A DNA stretch of 64,000 bases from Teredinibacter sp. KSP-S5-2. GTDB taxonomy: Bacteria > Pseudomonadota > Gammaproteobacteria > Pseudomonadales > Cellvibrionaceae. The translations under genes were made by a program, and so were the position numbers. Of the stretch, positions 1 through 8,284 are shown piece after piece (the stretch's first letter is position 1; the number at the start of each line of letters is the position of its first letter). The notes beneath the pieces are model-generated. The model saw only the letters and a program-made list of their open reading frames with translations, did no database searches and was not told the origin of the DNA. The stretch lies in assembly GCF_032773895.1 (NCBI RefSeq), contig NZ_CP120416.1, positions 1,672,001-1,736,000 on the forward strand. Reading direction: 5' to 3'.

Positions 1-1
1 G

Positions 2-490
2 TTGTTCAACTCTGAATGTGGTGGACGCAGAGAGCTAAAACAAATATTCCTGGTATACCTGATTACCCTGGCTTATGCAGACGGCCACTTGCATGAAGCT
101 GAAGAACGAATTTTGGGCGAAACAGCCGAAAAGCTTGGCTATTCGCGGTTTGCCTTTAACCATCTACTGGGCATGATTCGAGCCCAGGCTCATTTTTACC
201 GTGGGCAGCAGCAGGAGAGTGGTTACCATTATCAGGAGCGAGCTCGGGGTGGTCATGGCTACAGTGCCACTGGCGCAGATGAGTTAAAGCTCGCATATGA
301 TGCTCTTGGTGTGAGCGAATCGGTAACTGATGCTGAATTGAAAAAGGCATATCGCAAATTGATGAGTGAGTATCACCCGGATAAACTGGCCGGCCGGGGG
401 GTTCCCGATGATATGGTGAAGCTTGCCACAGAAAGATCTCAAGAAATTCAGGTAGCCTATGACCTGATTAAAAAATCCAGAAAAAAATAA
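2..490 (+). CDS. djlA: DjlA-type DnaJ-domain co-chaperone, C-terminal part (5' end outside window)
   Basis: The window opens inside this gene, so the true start is missing. The visible 162 residues carry a TerB-like helical segment (about residues 10-65, with an acidic ADGHLHEAEE loop), a short Gly/Arg/Gln-rich spacer, and a J domain from about residue 95 to the end with the HPD motif at 125-127 (YHPDKL). This order matches DjlA, an inner-membrane co-chaperone that stimulates DnaK ATPase; its N-terminal membrane anchor would lie upstream of the window. The stop is TAA and the next gene starts 27 nt later on the same strand. The family call is firm; DjlA rather than another TerB-J protein is likely but not proven. 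Confidence 0.85.
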   Translation: MFNSECGGRRELKQIFLVYLITLAYADGHLHEAEERILGETAEKLGYSRFAFNHLLGMIRAQAHFYRGQQQESGYHYQERARGGHGYSATGADELKLAYDALGVSESVTDAELKKAYRKLMSEYHPDKLAGRGVPDDMVKLATERSQEIQVAYDLIKKSRKK

Positions 491-517
491 CAATAATTAT
501 TCAAATCGAGGTCTGAT

Positions 518-1492
518 ATGAAACCTATGATAAAAAACATACAGATTATTATCGTTACCACTGTTTTTGCACTGGCATCAACTCAGGTGCTTGCCTGGTC
601 AGAAAAAGGGCATCGAAAAATTACTGAAGATGCAATGCATCTATTACCTGAGAAATATCAAAAAACCTACCACCAATGGGCAGAAAATCTCAGGAACGAT
701 TCGGGTAAAGAAATAAAAAAGGGAGATAAGACGAAGAAAAATGTCAGTGAAAAGTGTGACGTCGTTGACCTCGCTTTGTTGCCAGACCAAGTACGTAAAG
801 AACCTTTGGGTGATGTCTTTGCCAGGTATGATGTGGCAGTGCCAAACGCCTTGAAATCATATGCTGACAGCTCCACTTCTGATTGGCACTATTCCAATAC
901 TCCTTATATCAAGGACGGTTCTAAAGCCTGTGAAAAACAAGCCTGCGAAATTGAGGAAAAAGGCAACCTGGTTCAAGCATTAATTGCATTGGATAAAGCC
1001 TTGCAGGAACCGATTAACGAGAAACAAAAAATTCTGGTTGTTGCCTTTCTTGTTCACTTGATAGCAGATGCGCATCAGCCTTTGCATGCCATGAGTTTAA
1101 TGACTGCTCCAGGAAAGCATGATCGAGGAGGCAATGGTTTTTGTGTGGTCAAAAAGAAATCTGGATGTAAGCAGAATTTACATCAACTCTGGGATGGCGG
1201 TTTTGGTGTTTTTGATAAAGATGCACCGCTGGCAGATAACATCGGTGATCAGTTCCTGCGTCGTGTTTGGTTCCAGCCCGAGCTATGGGTTCAGGAATCC
1301 TATGATATCGCTTCAGATGTCTATAGATTGAAAGAAGGGGTTAAACCCAGCAAAAAATACGAGGAAGTGGCTGAGCTTATTGTTACCACTCGTACTCGCC
1401 TGGCTGTTGAAAGAATTGCATTTTATTTACGTACCTATTTGCAGGACGAGAGTGAAAAACCTCGTTTGCCAACTAACCCAAGAGGCTTTTAA
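518..1492 (+). CDS. Secreted S1/P1-type zinc nuclease
   Basis: The 324-aa product has a signal peptide ending QVLA, and the mature protein would begin with Trp (WSEKGH). This is the hallmark of S1/P1 nucleases, where the N-terminal Trp and a nearby His bind zinc. Further zinc-ligand motifs are DVVDLALLPD, the HLIADAHQPLHA segment, and NLHQLWDGG. The family cleaves single-stranded RNA/DNA and 3'-nucleotides outside the cytoplasm, using three zinc ions. Length is normal. The stop TAA overlaps the next start by one base (TAATG), so it is probably translationally coupled to the SDR gene. A role in nucleotide scavenging is inferred. Confidence 0.9.
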   Translation: MKPMIKNIQIIIVTTVFALASTQVLAWSEKGHRKITEDAMHLLPEKYQKTYHQWAENLRNDSGKEIKKGDKTKKNVSEKCDVVDLALLPDQVRKEPLGDVFARYDVAVPNALKSYADSSTSDWHYSNTPYIKDGSKACEKQACEIEEKGNLVQALIALDKALQEPINEKQKILVVAFLVHLIADAHQPLHAMSLMTAPGKHDRGGNGFCVVKKKSGCKQNLHQLWDGGFGVFDKDAPLADNIGDQFLRRVWFQPELWVQESYDIASDVYRLKEGVKPSKKYEEVAELIVTTRTRLAVERIAFYLRTYLQDESEKPRLPTNPRGF

Positions 1493-2337
1493 TGACGGTT
1501 CATTGCAAACCTATTTTAGTGACAGGTTGTTCCAGTGGAATAGGGCTTAGTGCGGCTGAGATCCTGCAAAAAAGAGGATATAAAGTTGTCGCCAGTGCTC
1601 GTATACCTGAAGATGTTGAAGCGCTAAAAGAAAGAGGCTTGCAACATGTTGTTCAACTCGATCTGGAGTCGAGTGCATCCATTGATTCGGCGATTGAGCA
1701 GGTACTCGAAATTACCGATGGTAAATTATTTGCCCTGTTTAATAACGGGGCATATGGTATCCCGGGGGCGGTTGAAGATCTAAGTCGTGAAGCGCTCAGA
1801 ACGCAGTTTGAGACAAATCTATTTGGAACTCATGAGCTGACTGTAAAGTTGATTCCGACCTTACTTAAGGAGAAGGATGCCCGGATTGTTCAAAACAGTT
1901 CTGTACTGGGGTTTGCGGCTATGCCGATGCGTGGAGCATACAATGCTTCCAAGTTTGCGCTGGAAGGCTTGACCGATACCATGCGTATTGAACTGTCTGA
2001 AACCAATATTAAAGTCAGTTTGATTGAACCTGGCCCAATACATACCCGTTTTCGGGAAAACGCACTTGCGGCTATGAGGCGTCATATTGATTTTTCTAAA
2101 AGTCGTCATCGCCAGCGTTACGAAGAAGCCTTGGCTCGCCTTACCAAAGAAGGGCCGAGTTCAAAGTTTACCCTTATGCCTGAGGTGGTGGTGGATAAAT
2201 TGATCCATGCTTTGGAGTCGCCCAGGCCCAAGGTACGTTACTACGTAACCTTTCCTACCTACCTATTTGCTTATCTAAGGCACATTCTTTCTTACAGGCA
2301 AATGGATAAACTGCTGTTGAAGGTTGTTAAGTCCTGA
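1492..2337 (+). CDS. Short-chain dehydrogenase/reductase (SDR family)
   Basis: The 281-aa protein is a classical SDR. The Rossmann glycine motif TGCSSGIG is at residues 11-18, the NNGAYG segment follows beta-4, a Ser precedes the catalytic pair (QNSSVLGF), and the active-site motif is YNASK (Tyr and Lys). The C-terminal region ends with hydrophobic and basic residues (YLFAYLRHIL), as in SDRs that act on lipid or retinol-like substrates. Substrate and NAD/NADP preference cannot be read safely. It starts on the last base of the S1/P1 nuclease stop, so the two form an operon although their functions are not obviously linked. Confidence 0.9.
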   Translation: MTVHCKPILVTGCSSGIGLSAAEILQKRGYKVVASARIPEDVEALKERGLQHVVQLDLESSASIDSAIEQVLEITDGKLFALFNNGAYGIPGAVEDLSREALRTQFETNLFGTHELTVKLIPTLLKEKDARIVQNSSVLGFAAMPMRGAYNASKFALEGLTDTMRIELSETNIKVSLIEPGPIHTRFRENALAAMRRHIDFSKSRHRQRYEEALARLTKEGPSSKFTLMPEVVVDKLIHALESPRPKVRYYVTFPTYLFAYLRHILSYRQMDKLLLKVVKS

Positions 2338-2465
2338 TCCCGGTGGGAATGACATCAGAGTTTATTTAATACTTTCTTTTTCTACTGCTTCCTCTTCAAA
2401 ATTACTCTGTTGTATTTTTTTGATGTAATTTACGCCATACAATTGCATACGCCGGCTGCTGGGCT

Positions 2466-3101
2466 ATGTTGAATAAAAATAACAACAATGAGCAGCTTGC
2501 AATGTCTGATTCCCCTCCGCGAAGCCGGCCATCAACACCTGAGCCCAGACCATCTCCCAGAAGGGCTTCTTCGTCTGATGAATCACTTTCCCCTATGCCA
2601 AGCCCAGCGGCCGCTGGGCTATCATCTGCGTTATCAACACCACCGTCGTCACCAAGAGTCCGATCCGCTGCAGCGGCAAGTAGTTCAGCTGCAGCGGCAT
2701 CTCACCCTTCACCTAGAGCAATGGCTCCACCTCCAGAAACAGATTTTATGATGGGAATGGGTGGTTTGAACAAGCACACAAAAAGAGCCGAAGAGAAACA
2801 GACAACAGTCCCAAGAAAAGTAAAAGGAAGGCGCGGTAAACCAAGTGCAATGGTGAATACTACGGTAAGAAACGCCTCCACCTTACAACGCCATATGGCA
2901 CGGTTAAAGGCAGGACATGGTCGACCTACAGGCCGTACTGTGCCCACTGGAATGGGAAATGCAGATGTTTTCGAGTTATCCACCAGCACACCAGGGCGAG
3001 CCCCATCCCTTTACGCGAGAAAACCAGATGGTGGTACATTCCCTCTACCACCATCAGACGGCTTGGACTATGAGTCAAGCGATGACGAAAGCGGCAGCTG
3101 A
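2466..3101 (+). CDS. Ser/Pro/Ala-rich, probably intrinsically disordered protein of unknown function
   Basis: I do not recognise this 211-aa protein. Residues 1-90 are low complexity: an Asn run, then many SP and TP dipeptides (SPPRSRPSTPEPRPSPRR), then alternating Ser and Ala blocks (AAAASSSAAAAS). Residues 95-165 are basic (KHTKRAEEK, KVKGRRGKPS, RHMARLKAGHGRPTGR). The tail is acidic (DYESSDDESGS). There is no signal peptide or membrane segment. The proline-directed and acidic serine sites look more eukaryotic than bacterial. A second in-frame ATG at 2502 is possible, and neither start has a clear ribosome site. Codon use seems more GC-rich than its neighbours. Alternatives are an effector-like or nucleic-acid-binding disordered protein, or a recently arisen ORF. 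Confidence 0.5.
   Translation: MLNKNNNNEQLAMSDSPPRSRPSTPEPRPSPRRASSSDESLSPMPSPAAAGLSSALSTPPSSPRVRSAAAASSSAAAASHPSPRAMAPPPETDFMMGMGGLNKHTKRAEEKQTTVPRKVKGRRGKPSAMVNTTVRNASTLQRHMARLKAGHGRPTGRTVPTGMGNADVFELSTSTPGRAPSLYARKPDGGTFPLPPSDGLDYESSDDESGS
2601..2620. repeat. Perfect 20-bp palindrome inside the Ser/Pro-rich gene
   Basis: The sequence AGCCCAGCGG is followed at once by its exact reverse complement CCGCTGGGCT, giving a perfect 20-bp palindrome with a NotI-type GCGGCCGC core. The last bases, GCTGGGCTAT, repeat the stretch just before the gene's first ATG (about 2457-2466). It lies in a coding region for Pro-Ala-Ala-Ala-Gly, so codon bias explains part of it. Confidence 0.6.
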
Positions 3102-3165
3102 TGTTGAAAGAGTTTCTTTTGTTCTCGGTATATGCCTGGTACCACTTGATATTTTTATCTAGGCG

Positions 3166-3591
3166 TTACTCTCCATTTTCATGTGTATTATTTATGGTTG
3201 GATTGTTATTCGGAACAACTGGCACCACTGTCGGGCTTGTGCGCGAGCGATGTAATATATAAATACTTACGCTTAAACCAATGACAATCAATATGGCTGT
3301 AACCAGCGGTTTTTGCACAATGAATGCAGAAATCGCCAAGCATAACCACAAACTGAGAAGAATTTTATTGCGTGTTTTTTTGGGGATGGGTTGGCCAGAG
3401 CTCCAGGCATTTATTAGCGGGCCCAGTTTGGGGTGACTTGTTAACCAGTTGTGGAAAGAGCTGGATGAGCGTGCAAAACACCAGGCGGCGATGAGTAGAA
3501 AAACTGTCGTGGGCAGTAAGGGAAGGAAAATGCCCAGGGTGCCCAGAGCAACACATAACCAGCCGGTACCAATTAAGCAAATACGTTTCAT
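3166..3591 (-). CDS. YbaN-family (DUF454) small inner-membrane protein
   Basis: The 141-aa protein has an N-terminal pair of hydrophobic segments separated by a short loop rich in Pro and Leu (LGIFLPLLPTTVFLLIAAWCF), then the family-typical ARSS..FH.WL and HP..GP.I..W...G.IP segments, and a second hydrophobic pair. This pattern is the DUF454/YbaN family, whose biochemical role is unknown. The last 30 residues are polar and Asn/Thr-rich. It is a single gene, reading toward the Ser/Pro-rich gene. Confidence 0.85.
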   Translation of the reverse strand: MKRICLIGTGWLCVALGTLGIFLPLLPTTVFLLIAAWCFARSSSSFHNWLTSHPKLGPLINAWSSGQPIPKKTRNKILLSLWLCLAISAFIVQKPLVTAILIVIGLSVSIYILHRSRTSPTVVPVVPNNNPTINNTHENGE

Positions 3592-3699
3592 CTAACCTCA
3601 ACATCGGTTTATAAGGTTCAGATAAGAGTATATGTCAGGGAACAGAGAAACCCAATGACACATACGTAGTATGTGCCGTGTTAAGCGAGGGTAAAACCA

Positions 3700-3720
3700 T
3701 TCGCCCGCAGAGCGGGCGAA
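3700..3720 (-). terminator. Hairpin downstream of the cold-shock gene
   Basis: TTCGCCCG and CGGGCGAA pair around a five-base loop (8 bp, GC-rich). It lies 23 bases beyond the stop of the cold-shock gene on its strand. The following bases (TGGTTTTACC) give only a weak U run, so it may stabilise the mRNA 3' end rather than terminate efficiently. Confidence 0.6.
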
Positions 3721-3742
3721 AAGGAGAGAAAATTTACGTTAT

Positions 3743-3952
3743 TTAAACAGGTTCAACATTTTCTGCTTGAGGGCCTTTTTGACCTTCACCTTCAGTAAAG
3801 GTGACGGACTGACCTTCTTTCAATGTTTTGAATCCCGAGCCTTGAATATTGCTGAAGTGCACGAACAAGTCTGAACCGCCTTCTCGGCTAATAAAACCAT
3901 AACCTTTGCTTTCATTGAACCATTTAACAGTTCCAGTAAGTTTGTCTGACAT
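3743..3952 (-). CDS. CspA-family cold-shock / RNA-binding protein
   Basis: The 69-aa protein is a single cold-shock domain. RNP1 is seen as KGYGFIS and RNP2 as LFVHFS, with the usual GTVKWFN start and the acidic C-terminal end ENVEPV. Such proteins bind single-stranded RNA or DNA and melt RNA secondary structure. There are several paralogs per genome, so a specific Csp name cannot be assigned. About 260 nt upstream of the ATG is gene-free, consistent with the long 5' leader typical of csp mRNAs; I cannot confirm cold regulation. Confidence 0.95.
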   Translation of the reverse strand: MSDKLTGTVKWFNESKGYGFISREGGSDLFVHFSNIQGSGFKTLKEGQSVTFTEGEGQKGPQAENVEPV

Positions 3953-4212
3953 TTTGTACTAACGACCTTTCTATATTCTATTGAAATCACTGAGCTATGC
4001 TGGAGGCTCTACGTGCTTTTGTCGTCTACGCAATTGCTAGATTACAGTCACGTAAGGTTTAGCTATAACAGCAGAAATACAGATAAACTTGGGTGCTTCC
4101 TACATAACGTACACTGGATTCTAGGAGTCTTCTATTACGAAAACAATACAAATTTGTGGATGTGTTTGTAATTGTGTCCGTGGGTGCAATATGTGTTAAT
4201 TTCGGCGACAAG

Positions 4213-4746
4213 TTAATAGGGGTCATCGCTGAACGGTAGGGTTGGCATATGACTTTTTACAAGGTCTAAGCCTTTTTCATATACTATTTTAACGTTCGGG
4301 TTTAGGCCTGCCTCCAGACGACGAGATAGCATTGTGATGGGGAAAATGCATTCTTGTGTATCTTTAACGCACACAGCGTGGGACTTGCCAAGCTCGTCTT
4401 CGTAGACTTTCCACTCCAGCGATTTGTATTGACTGGCGTATACATCACCCAAAATTACACCGATTGCTTGCAGCGAATCGGTATCATCTCGCTTAATGAC
4501 TTTCTCATCGACTACGCGTTGCAGCAAACTCAAGTCACTAAGGTTGCCGTGAAACTGACTGCCAAATTCTGAACGGGTTATCTCATTGGCCTTTTTGCGT
4601 TGCTTCTCCAAGAAATTTTGGTTCAGCCAGTTTAATTCGCTTATGGGGCTGGCAGATTCGTCATTAGCATAAATGGACGAGTCTGCGCTGGCCTGGATCG
4701 ATAGTGTCAGGGTGAGTACGAGAGATACAACGGGGAATACTTTCAT
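4213..4746 (-). CDS. Secreted DUF3806-like protein
   Basis: This is a 177-aa protein if it starts at the ATG at 4746, which gives a clean signal peptide (MKVFPVVSLVLTLTLSIQASA); an in-frame TTG at 4770 would add eight residues. The mature part contains the GVILGDVYASQ...LEW.VYEDELGKSHAV segment, which resembles DUF3806, a family of unknown function. The gene follows the glutamate-synthase-like gene by about 30 nt on the same strand, so the two are probably cotranscribed. Localisation is periplasmic or exported by inference. Confidence 0.65.
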   Translation of the reverse strand: MKVFPVVSLVLTLTLSIQASADSSIYANDESASPISELNWLNQNFLEKQRKKANEITRSEFGSQFHGNLSDLSLLQRVVDEKVIKRDDTDSLQAIGVILGDVYASQYKSLEWKVYEDELGKSHAVCVKDTQECIFPITMLSRRLEAGLNPNVKIVYEKGLDLVKSHMPTLPFSDDPY

Positions 4747-4777
4747 GAGTGAGAAAACCAATAAAACCAAATAAGTG

Positions 4778-6265
4778 TTAATTTACCCGAGCGCTGAGAA
4801 TATCATTCAGAGGGAGAGAGTAGCCGGTCTGAGTGACAACTCGAACATGTTCTCTGCTCAAGCCTCTAGGCTCAGCAACGCCGCAGGAGTGGGCAATTAT
4901 ATCAACGCTCTCGATGATGTTCTTGTGATAGTTTGCGACACGGGCAGATTTTTCTATGGGGTTGAGGCCATTTTGCAGGCGTTTGTTGTGTGTGGTGATA
5001 CCCGTAGGACAGGTGTTTTTGTTGCATTGCAGTGCTTGGATGCAGCCAAGAGAGAACATGAATCCTCTTGCGGAGGTGACAAAGTCGGCTCCAGTAGCCA
5101 GGGCCATAGCAACGTATGAGGGGGTGATGAGCTTGCCTGATGCAATTACTCTGATTCTATCCCTTAGGCCAAACCGAGAGAGTTCGTCCACCACAAAAGG
5201 TAAGCTTTCCTTGAGAGGCAACCCGACGAAGTCCATCAGGGGTTGTGGAGCCGCGCCAGTGCCGCCATCGGCGCTATCTATGGTAATAAAATCCGGGGCT
5301 GCTTCGGAGCCTAGTTTAACGATGTCTTCACAGAGACCGCTGAACCAGCTTGTGTCACCGATGACTAACTTGAAACCAACGGGTTTACCTGTAACTTTAC
5401 GTACCAGCTGAATCATTTCCAATAGCCCGGTATTGTCTTCTATTTCCAGATGGCGGTTAGGGCTGTGGGATGCGTGGCCCGCAGGTATACCTCGAATTTG
5501 GGCAATCTCTTCGGTGACTTTCTCCGCCGGTAGTATGCCGCCTTTACCCGGTTTAGCACCCTGGCTTAGTTTGATTTCAAACATTTTTATCTGTGGGTTG
5601 GCGGCCAGTTCCTGCAGCTTGTGCTTGCATAAGTTGCCGTGTTCGTCTCTTACTCCATACTTCGCTGTGCCGATTTGAAAAACAATGTCACAGTTTCCTT
5701 TTAGGTGGTGCTCGGACAGGCCACCCTCTCCAGTGTTGAGCCAGCATTTGGCCATAGCGGCTCCCATGGAAAGGGCGGTGACTGCGTTGGCAGATAGAGC
5801 CCCGTAGCTCATGCCTGAAATATTAAAGAACGACGGTGCTGCGTATGGTTGAGGGCAGTCAGGGCCAATGACCAGCGGAGACGACGCAGTGGTTTCGGTG
5901 CTGAGTTTTGGGTAGGCGGAATTCAGAAAATACACCTCGCCAGTTTTGTCCAGGTTGCGAGTTGAGCCGAATGCAATGTTGATGTCTTTGTCCTTGCTGG
6001 CGCGATATACCCATGTGCGCAGAGCCCGGTTAAATGGCATTTCTTCCCTGTCCATGGCAAAGAAGTATTGGCGAAAAAATTCGCCTAAATGTTCAAATAG
6101 TGTTCTGAAACGACCGATGACAGGATAATTGCGGCGAATCGCGCTTTTGACCTGTGTTGAATCTTTTATGTATAAAAACATAATGGCAATAGTAATTAGA
6201 GCCAGACCAAGGAGAAAAACTGTAGATAAAATGTCAGAGATAAGTTGTGTAGTGTGTTCCAGCAT
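4778..6265 (-). CDS. Membrane-anchored FMN-binding glutamate synthase-like protein
   Basis: The 495-aa protein begins with one transmembrane helix (about residues 10-30, LSTVFLLGLALITIAIMFLY) and continues into the FMN/Fe-S core of glutamate synthase: NISGMSYGALS, TGEGGLSEHH, GAKPGKGGILP, DSADGGTGAAP, and a Cys cluster GCIQALQCNKNTCPTGI near residue 420. The glutamine amidotransferase domain of true GltB is absent. Family members are widespread and often annotated as FMN-binding glutamate synthase family; the physiological substrate is not established. It is expressed divergently from the gene at 6371 and followed by a DUF3806-like gene. Confidence 0.88.
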   Translation of the reverse strand: MLEHTTQLISDILSTVFLLGLALITIAIMFLYIKDSTQVKSAIRRNYPVIGRFRTLFEHLGEFFRQYFFAMDREEMPFNRALRTWVYRASKDKDINIAFGSTRNLDKTGEVYFLNSAYPKLSTETTASSPLVIGPDCPQPYAAPSFFNISGMSYGALSANAVTALSMGAAMAKCWLNTGEGGLSEHHLKGNCDIVFQIGTAKYGVRDEHGNLCKHKLQELAANPQIKMFEIKLSQGAKPGKGGILPAEKVTEEIAQIRGIPAGHASHSPNRHLEIEDNTGLLEMIQLVRKVTGKPVGFKLVIGDTSWFSGLCEDIVKLGSEAAPDFITIDSADGGTGAAPQPLMDFVGLPLKESLPFVVDELSRFGLRDRIRVIASGKLITPSYVAMALATGADFVTSARGFMFSLGCIQALQCNKNTCPTGITTHNKRLQNGLNPIEKSARVANYHKNIIESVDIIAHSCGVAEPRGLSREHVRVVTQTGYSLPLNDILSARVN

Positions 6266-6370
6266 TGTAGCGGTTAACCTGGCAGTGTAAGCGTTTGGTT
6301 AAGTATACTGATCTGACTGCCTGGGTGGAATCTACCGCGTTGTTGCTTGACTTGTTTATGAGTAAAAAAT

Positions 6371-6748
6371 ATGCAAAACAAAATGATCATCGGAGTACTT
6401 TCTGTTCTGTGTGCTTTTCTGGCGTTTAGCTGGTTACATGCCAATCAGCGGGCTGAAGAGCTGTCTCACAAATTGTCGATAATGGAAGATCACGCGAAAG
6501 AGCTGGAGAAAAGTGTTGTCGCCTTAAAGCAGCAGCTGCAAATTGCTGAGGGAAAAAGTGTTGACAATATTATTCACGAAGCAAATGGCAAGGCTTTACA
6601 AACCTGGGATACACTCATTGACACATTGCAAAATCAACTTGGTGAGTTTGGCGATTTGATCAAAGAAGAGCTAGAGTCTCAATTGGAGCCTGAGGAGAAA
6701 ACACCAGGGAAAGAACCTCAGATTCAACCAGGCCAAAAAAGAACATAG
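6371..6748 (+). CDS. Small membrane-anchored coiled-coil protein, unknown function
   Basis: The 125-aa product has an N-terminal hydrophobic anchor (residues 5-22, MIIGVLSVLCAFLAFSW), followed by a Glu/Lys/Leu-rich coiled coil (about 27-62, AEELSHKLSIMEDHAKELEK) and a charged Pro/Glu tail ending in Lys-Arg-Thr. I know no family for it. It is the first gene of a run of five same-strand genes (6371-9423), 9 nt before the AsmA-like gene, and may work with it at the envelope. Confidence 0.65.
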   Translation: MQNKMIIGVLSVLCAFLAFSWLHANQRAEELSHKLSIMEDHAKELEKSVVALKQQLQIAEGKSVDNIIHEANGKALQTWDTLIDTLQNQLGEFGDLIKEELESQLEPEEKTPGKEPQIQPGQKRT

Positions 6749-6757
6749 GTTTATATT

Positions 6758-7567
6758 ATGAAAATGTTAAAGTGGATTTTTATACCTTTACTGTTACTCG
6801 TCCTTATCATTGCCGGTGTCAGCGTTTTTTTTCTGAGTAATATTAACCGTATCGTCGAAGATGCTGTGGAAACTGTTGGTCCAAAAGTAACTGAAACCAA
6901 AGTGGATTTACAGTCTGTTGATATTCAGCTTTTAAAAGGTGGTGGTGAGTTTAATAATCTGGTGATTGATAATCCTCCTGGTTATAAATCGCCTTATCTC
7001 TTTGAATCAAAAAAATTGGCGATGGAGATTGATCCAAAATCGATTCAAAACAAGGTGGTGGTGATCAATAAGCTGGATATACAAGGCGTAAAAATTGTTG
7101 CTGAACAAAAGGGTTTGACCACAAATATTCAGACCCTTTTGAAAACGCTCTCCAAGCAGCAGCCTTCTGATTCCTCAAAAACAGAAACTGCCAGCGATTC
7201 GGCAGCCTCAGATGTTCGTTTGGCTTTGAAATATCTCAACTTCTCTGGAAGCTCTATCCAGTTAATCACAGAAAAATATGGCGAATATACGGTTCCTCTT
7301 CCCGAGTTTCAGTTGAATAATATCGGTGATCCTGAAAAAGGCTTAACGCCAGAAGAGTTTGGCAGTGCGGTGTTAAAACCGTTAATGAAGCAAGCACAAA
7401 AAGCAGTGGAAAAACGAATTGAGCAAGAAGCCAAAAAACAGTTTGAGAAAGAGGTGGGAGATAAACTAGAGGACGAAGTAAGTAAGAAAGTAAATGAGGA
7501 ACTAGGAGAGGGCGCGAGCGAAAAAGCGGAAAAAACTTATAAAGAACTGAAAGGGCTATTTAAATAA
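6758..7567 (+). CDS. AsmA-like envelope protein
   Basis: The 269-aa protein has one N-terminal transmembrane helix (residues 5-27), then beta-rich sequence typical of the N-terminal part of AsmA/DUF748 proteins: a VDLQSVDIQLLKGGGEFNNLVIDNPPGY stretch (split here by its own Gly run) and FESKKLAMEIDPKSI. The last 70 residues are highly charged and helical (KAVEKRIEQEAKKQFEKE). AsmA-like proteins act in lipid or outer-membrane homeostasis; this one is much shorter than full AsmA. It lies 9 nt after the preceding gene and 6 nt before the pseudouridine synthase gene. Confidence 0.7.
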   Translation: MKMLKWIFIPLLLLVLIIAGVSVFFLSNINRIVEDAVETVGPKVTETKVDLQSVDIQLLKGGGEFNNLVIDNPPGYKSPYLFESKKLAMEIDPKSIQNKVVVINKLDIQGVKIVAEQKGLTTNIQTLLKTLSKQQPSDSSKTETASDSAASDVRLALKYLNFSGSSIQLITEKYGEYTVPLPEFQLNNIGDPEKGLTPEEFGSAVLKPLMKQAQKAVEKRIEQEAKKQFEKEVGDKLEDEVSKKVNEELGEGASEKAEKTYKELKGLFK

Positions 7568-7573
7568 CGCTCT

Positions 7574-8272
7574 ATGTTTAAAGTTTGTTTTGAAAATGAT
7601 TGCTTTGTAGTTGTACATAAATATCCCGGCGTCAGTGTTCAGGGAGACCAATCTCAAGAAGGGCTGGTCTCTCTGGTAAAAAAAGCTTTGTCATTACCGT
7701 GTTTGTTTCCTGTACATAGACTGGATAAAGTTACATCTGGCCTGGTGGTGCTGGCGAAAACTCAGACAGCAAACTCTGAGCTGTCGCAAGCCTTTCAGCA
7801 GCGGACAGTGGATAAAATGTATATTGCCTTGTCCCATAAAAAACCGGCAAAAAAAATGGGGCTACTTGCGGGGGATATGGAAAAAAGCCGGGATGGTGGT
7901 TGGAAGTTGTTGCGCACGGAAAATAATCCTGCCGTTACTCAATTTGTTAGTTTTGGGGTGGGGGTGAAGACGGAGAATGGGGAGCCTTTGAGAGGTTTTT
8001 TGTTGAAGCCGTATACAGGGAAAACCCACCAAATTCGAGTTGCTTTAAAGTCTGTAGGATCTCCAATATTGGGAGATACGTTATATTCTGGTAAAAAGGC
8101 AGATCGTGTTTACCTACATGCTTATCGGTTGGCATTTACTTTTAGTGGAGAGAAGTTCCATTTTTCCTGTTTACCGGAAGTTGGGGTTGAGTTTTTCCAT
8201 GACGCCATATCGGCGAAAATTCGGGAGAATGAAGAATATAAGTGGCCTGTGTTGCCAAGTAAATATTTGTAA
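7574..8272 (+). CDS. RluA-family RNA pseudouridine synthase (TIGR01621-like)
   Basis: This is a 232-aa, single-domain RluA-type enzyme. The catalytic motif HRLDKVTSGLVVLAK places the nucleophilic Asp at residue 51. Later motifs are LLKPYTGKTHQIRVAL and GSPILGDTLYSG. There is no S4 domain, so it is a short-type enzyme of the kind grouped as TIGR01621; the target RNA position is unknown. It starts 6 nt after the AsmA-like gene in the 6371-9423 operon. Confidence 0.88.
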   Translation: MFKVCFENDCFVVVHKYPGVSVQGDQSQEGLVSLVKKALSLPCLFPVHRLDKVTSGLVVLAKTQTANSELSQAFQQRTVDKMYIALSHKKPAKKMGLLAGDMEKSRDGGWKLLRTENNPAVTQFVSFGVGVKTENGEPLRGFLLKPYTGKTHQIRVALKSVGSPILGDTLYSGKKADRVYLHAYRLAFTFSGEKFHFSCLPEVGVEFFHDAISAKIRENEEYKWPVLPSKYL

Positions 8273-8284
8273 AGGCCTGATGTT

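Noticed and set aside
2488-2751. Alternative-frame ORF inside the Ser/Pro-rich gene (His/Gln/Leu-rich)
   Set aside because: It is a frame shadow of a low-complexity gene and lacks its own ribosome site; the main frame runs through it.
4775-5411. Plus-strand ORFs inside the glutamate synthase-like gene
   Set aside because: They are antisense shadows of a conserved coding region.
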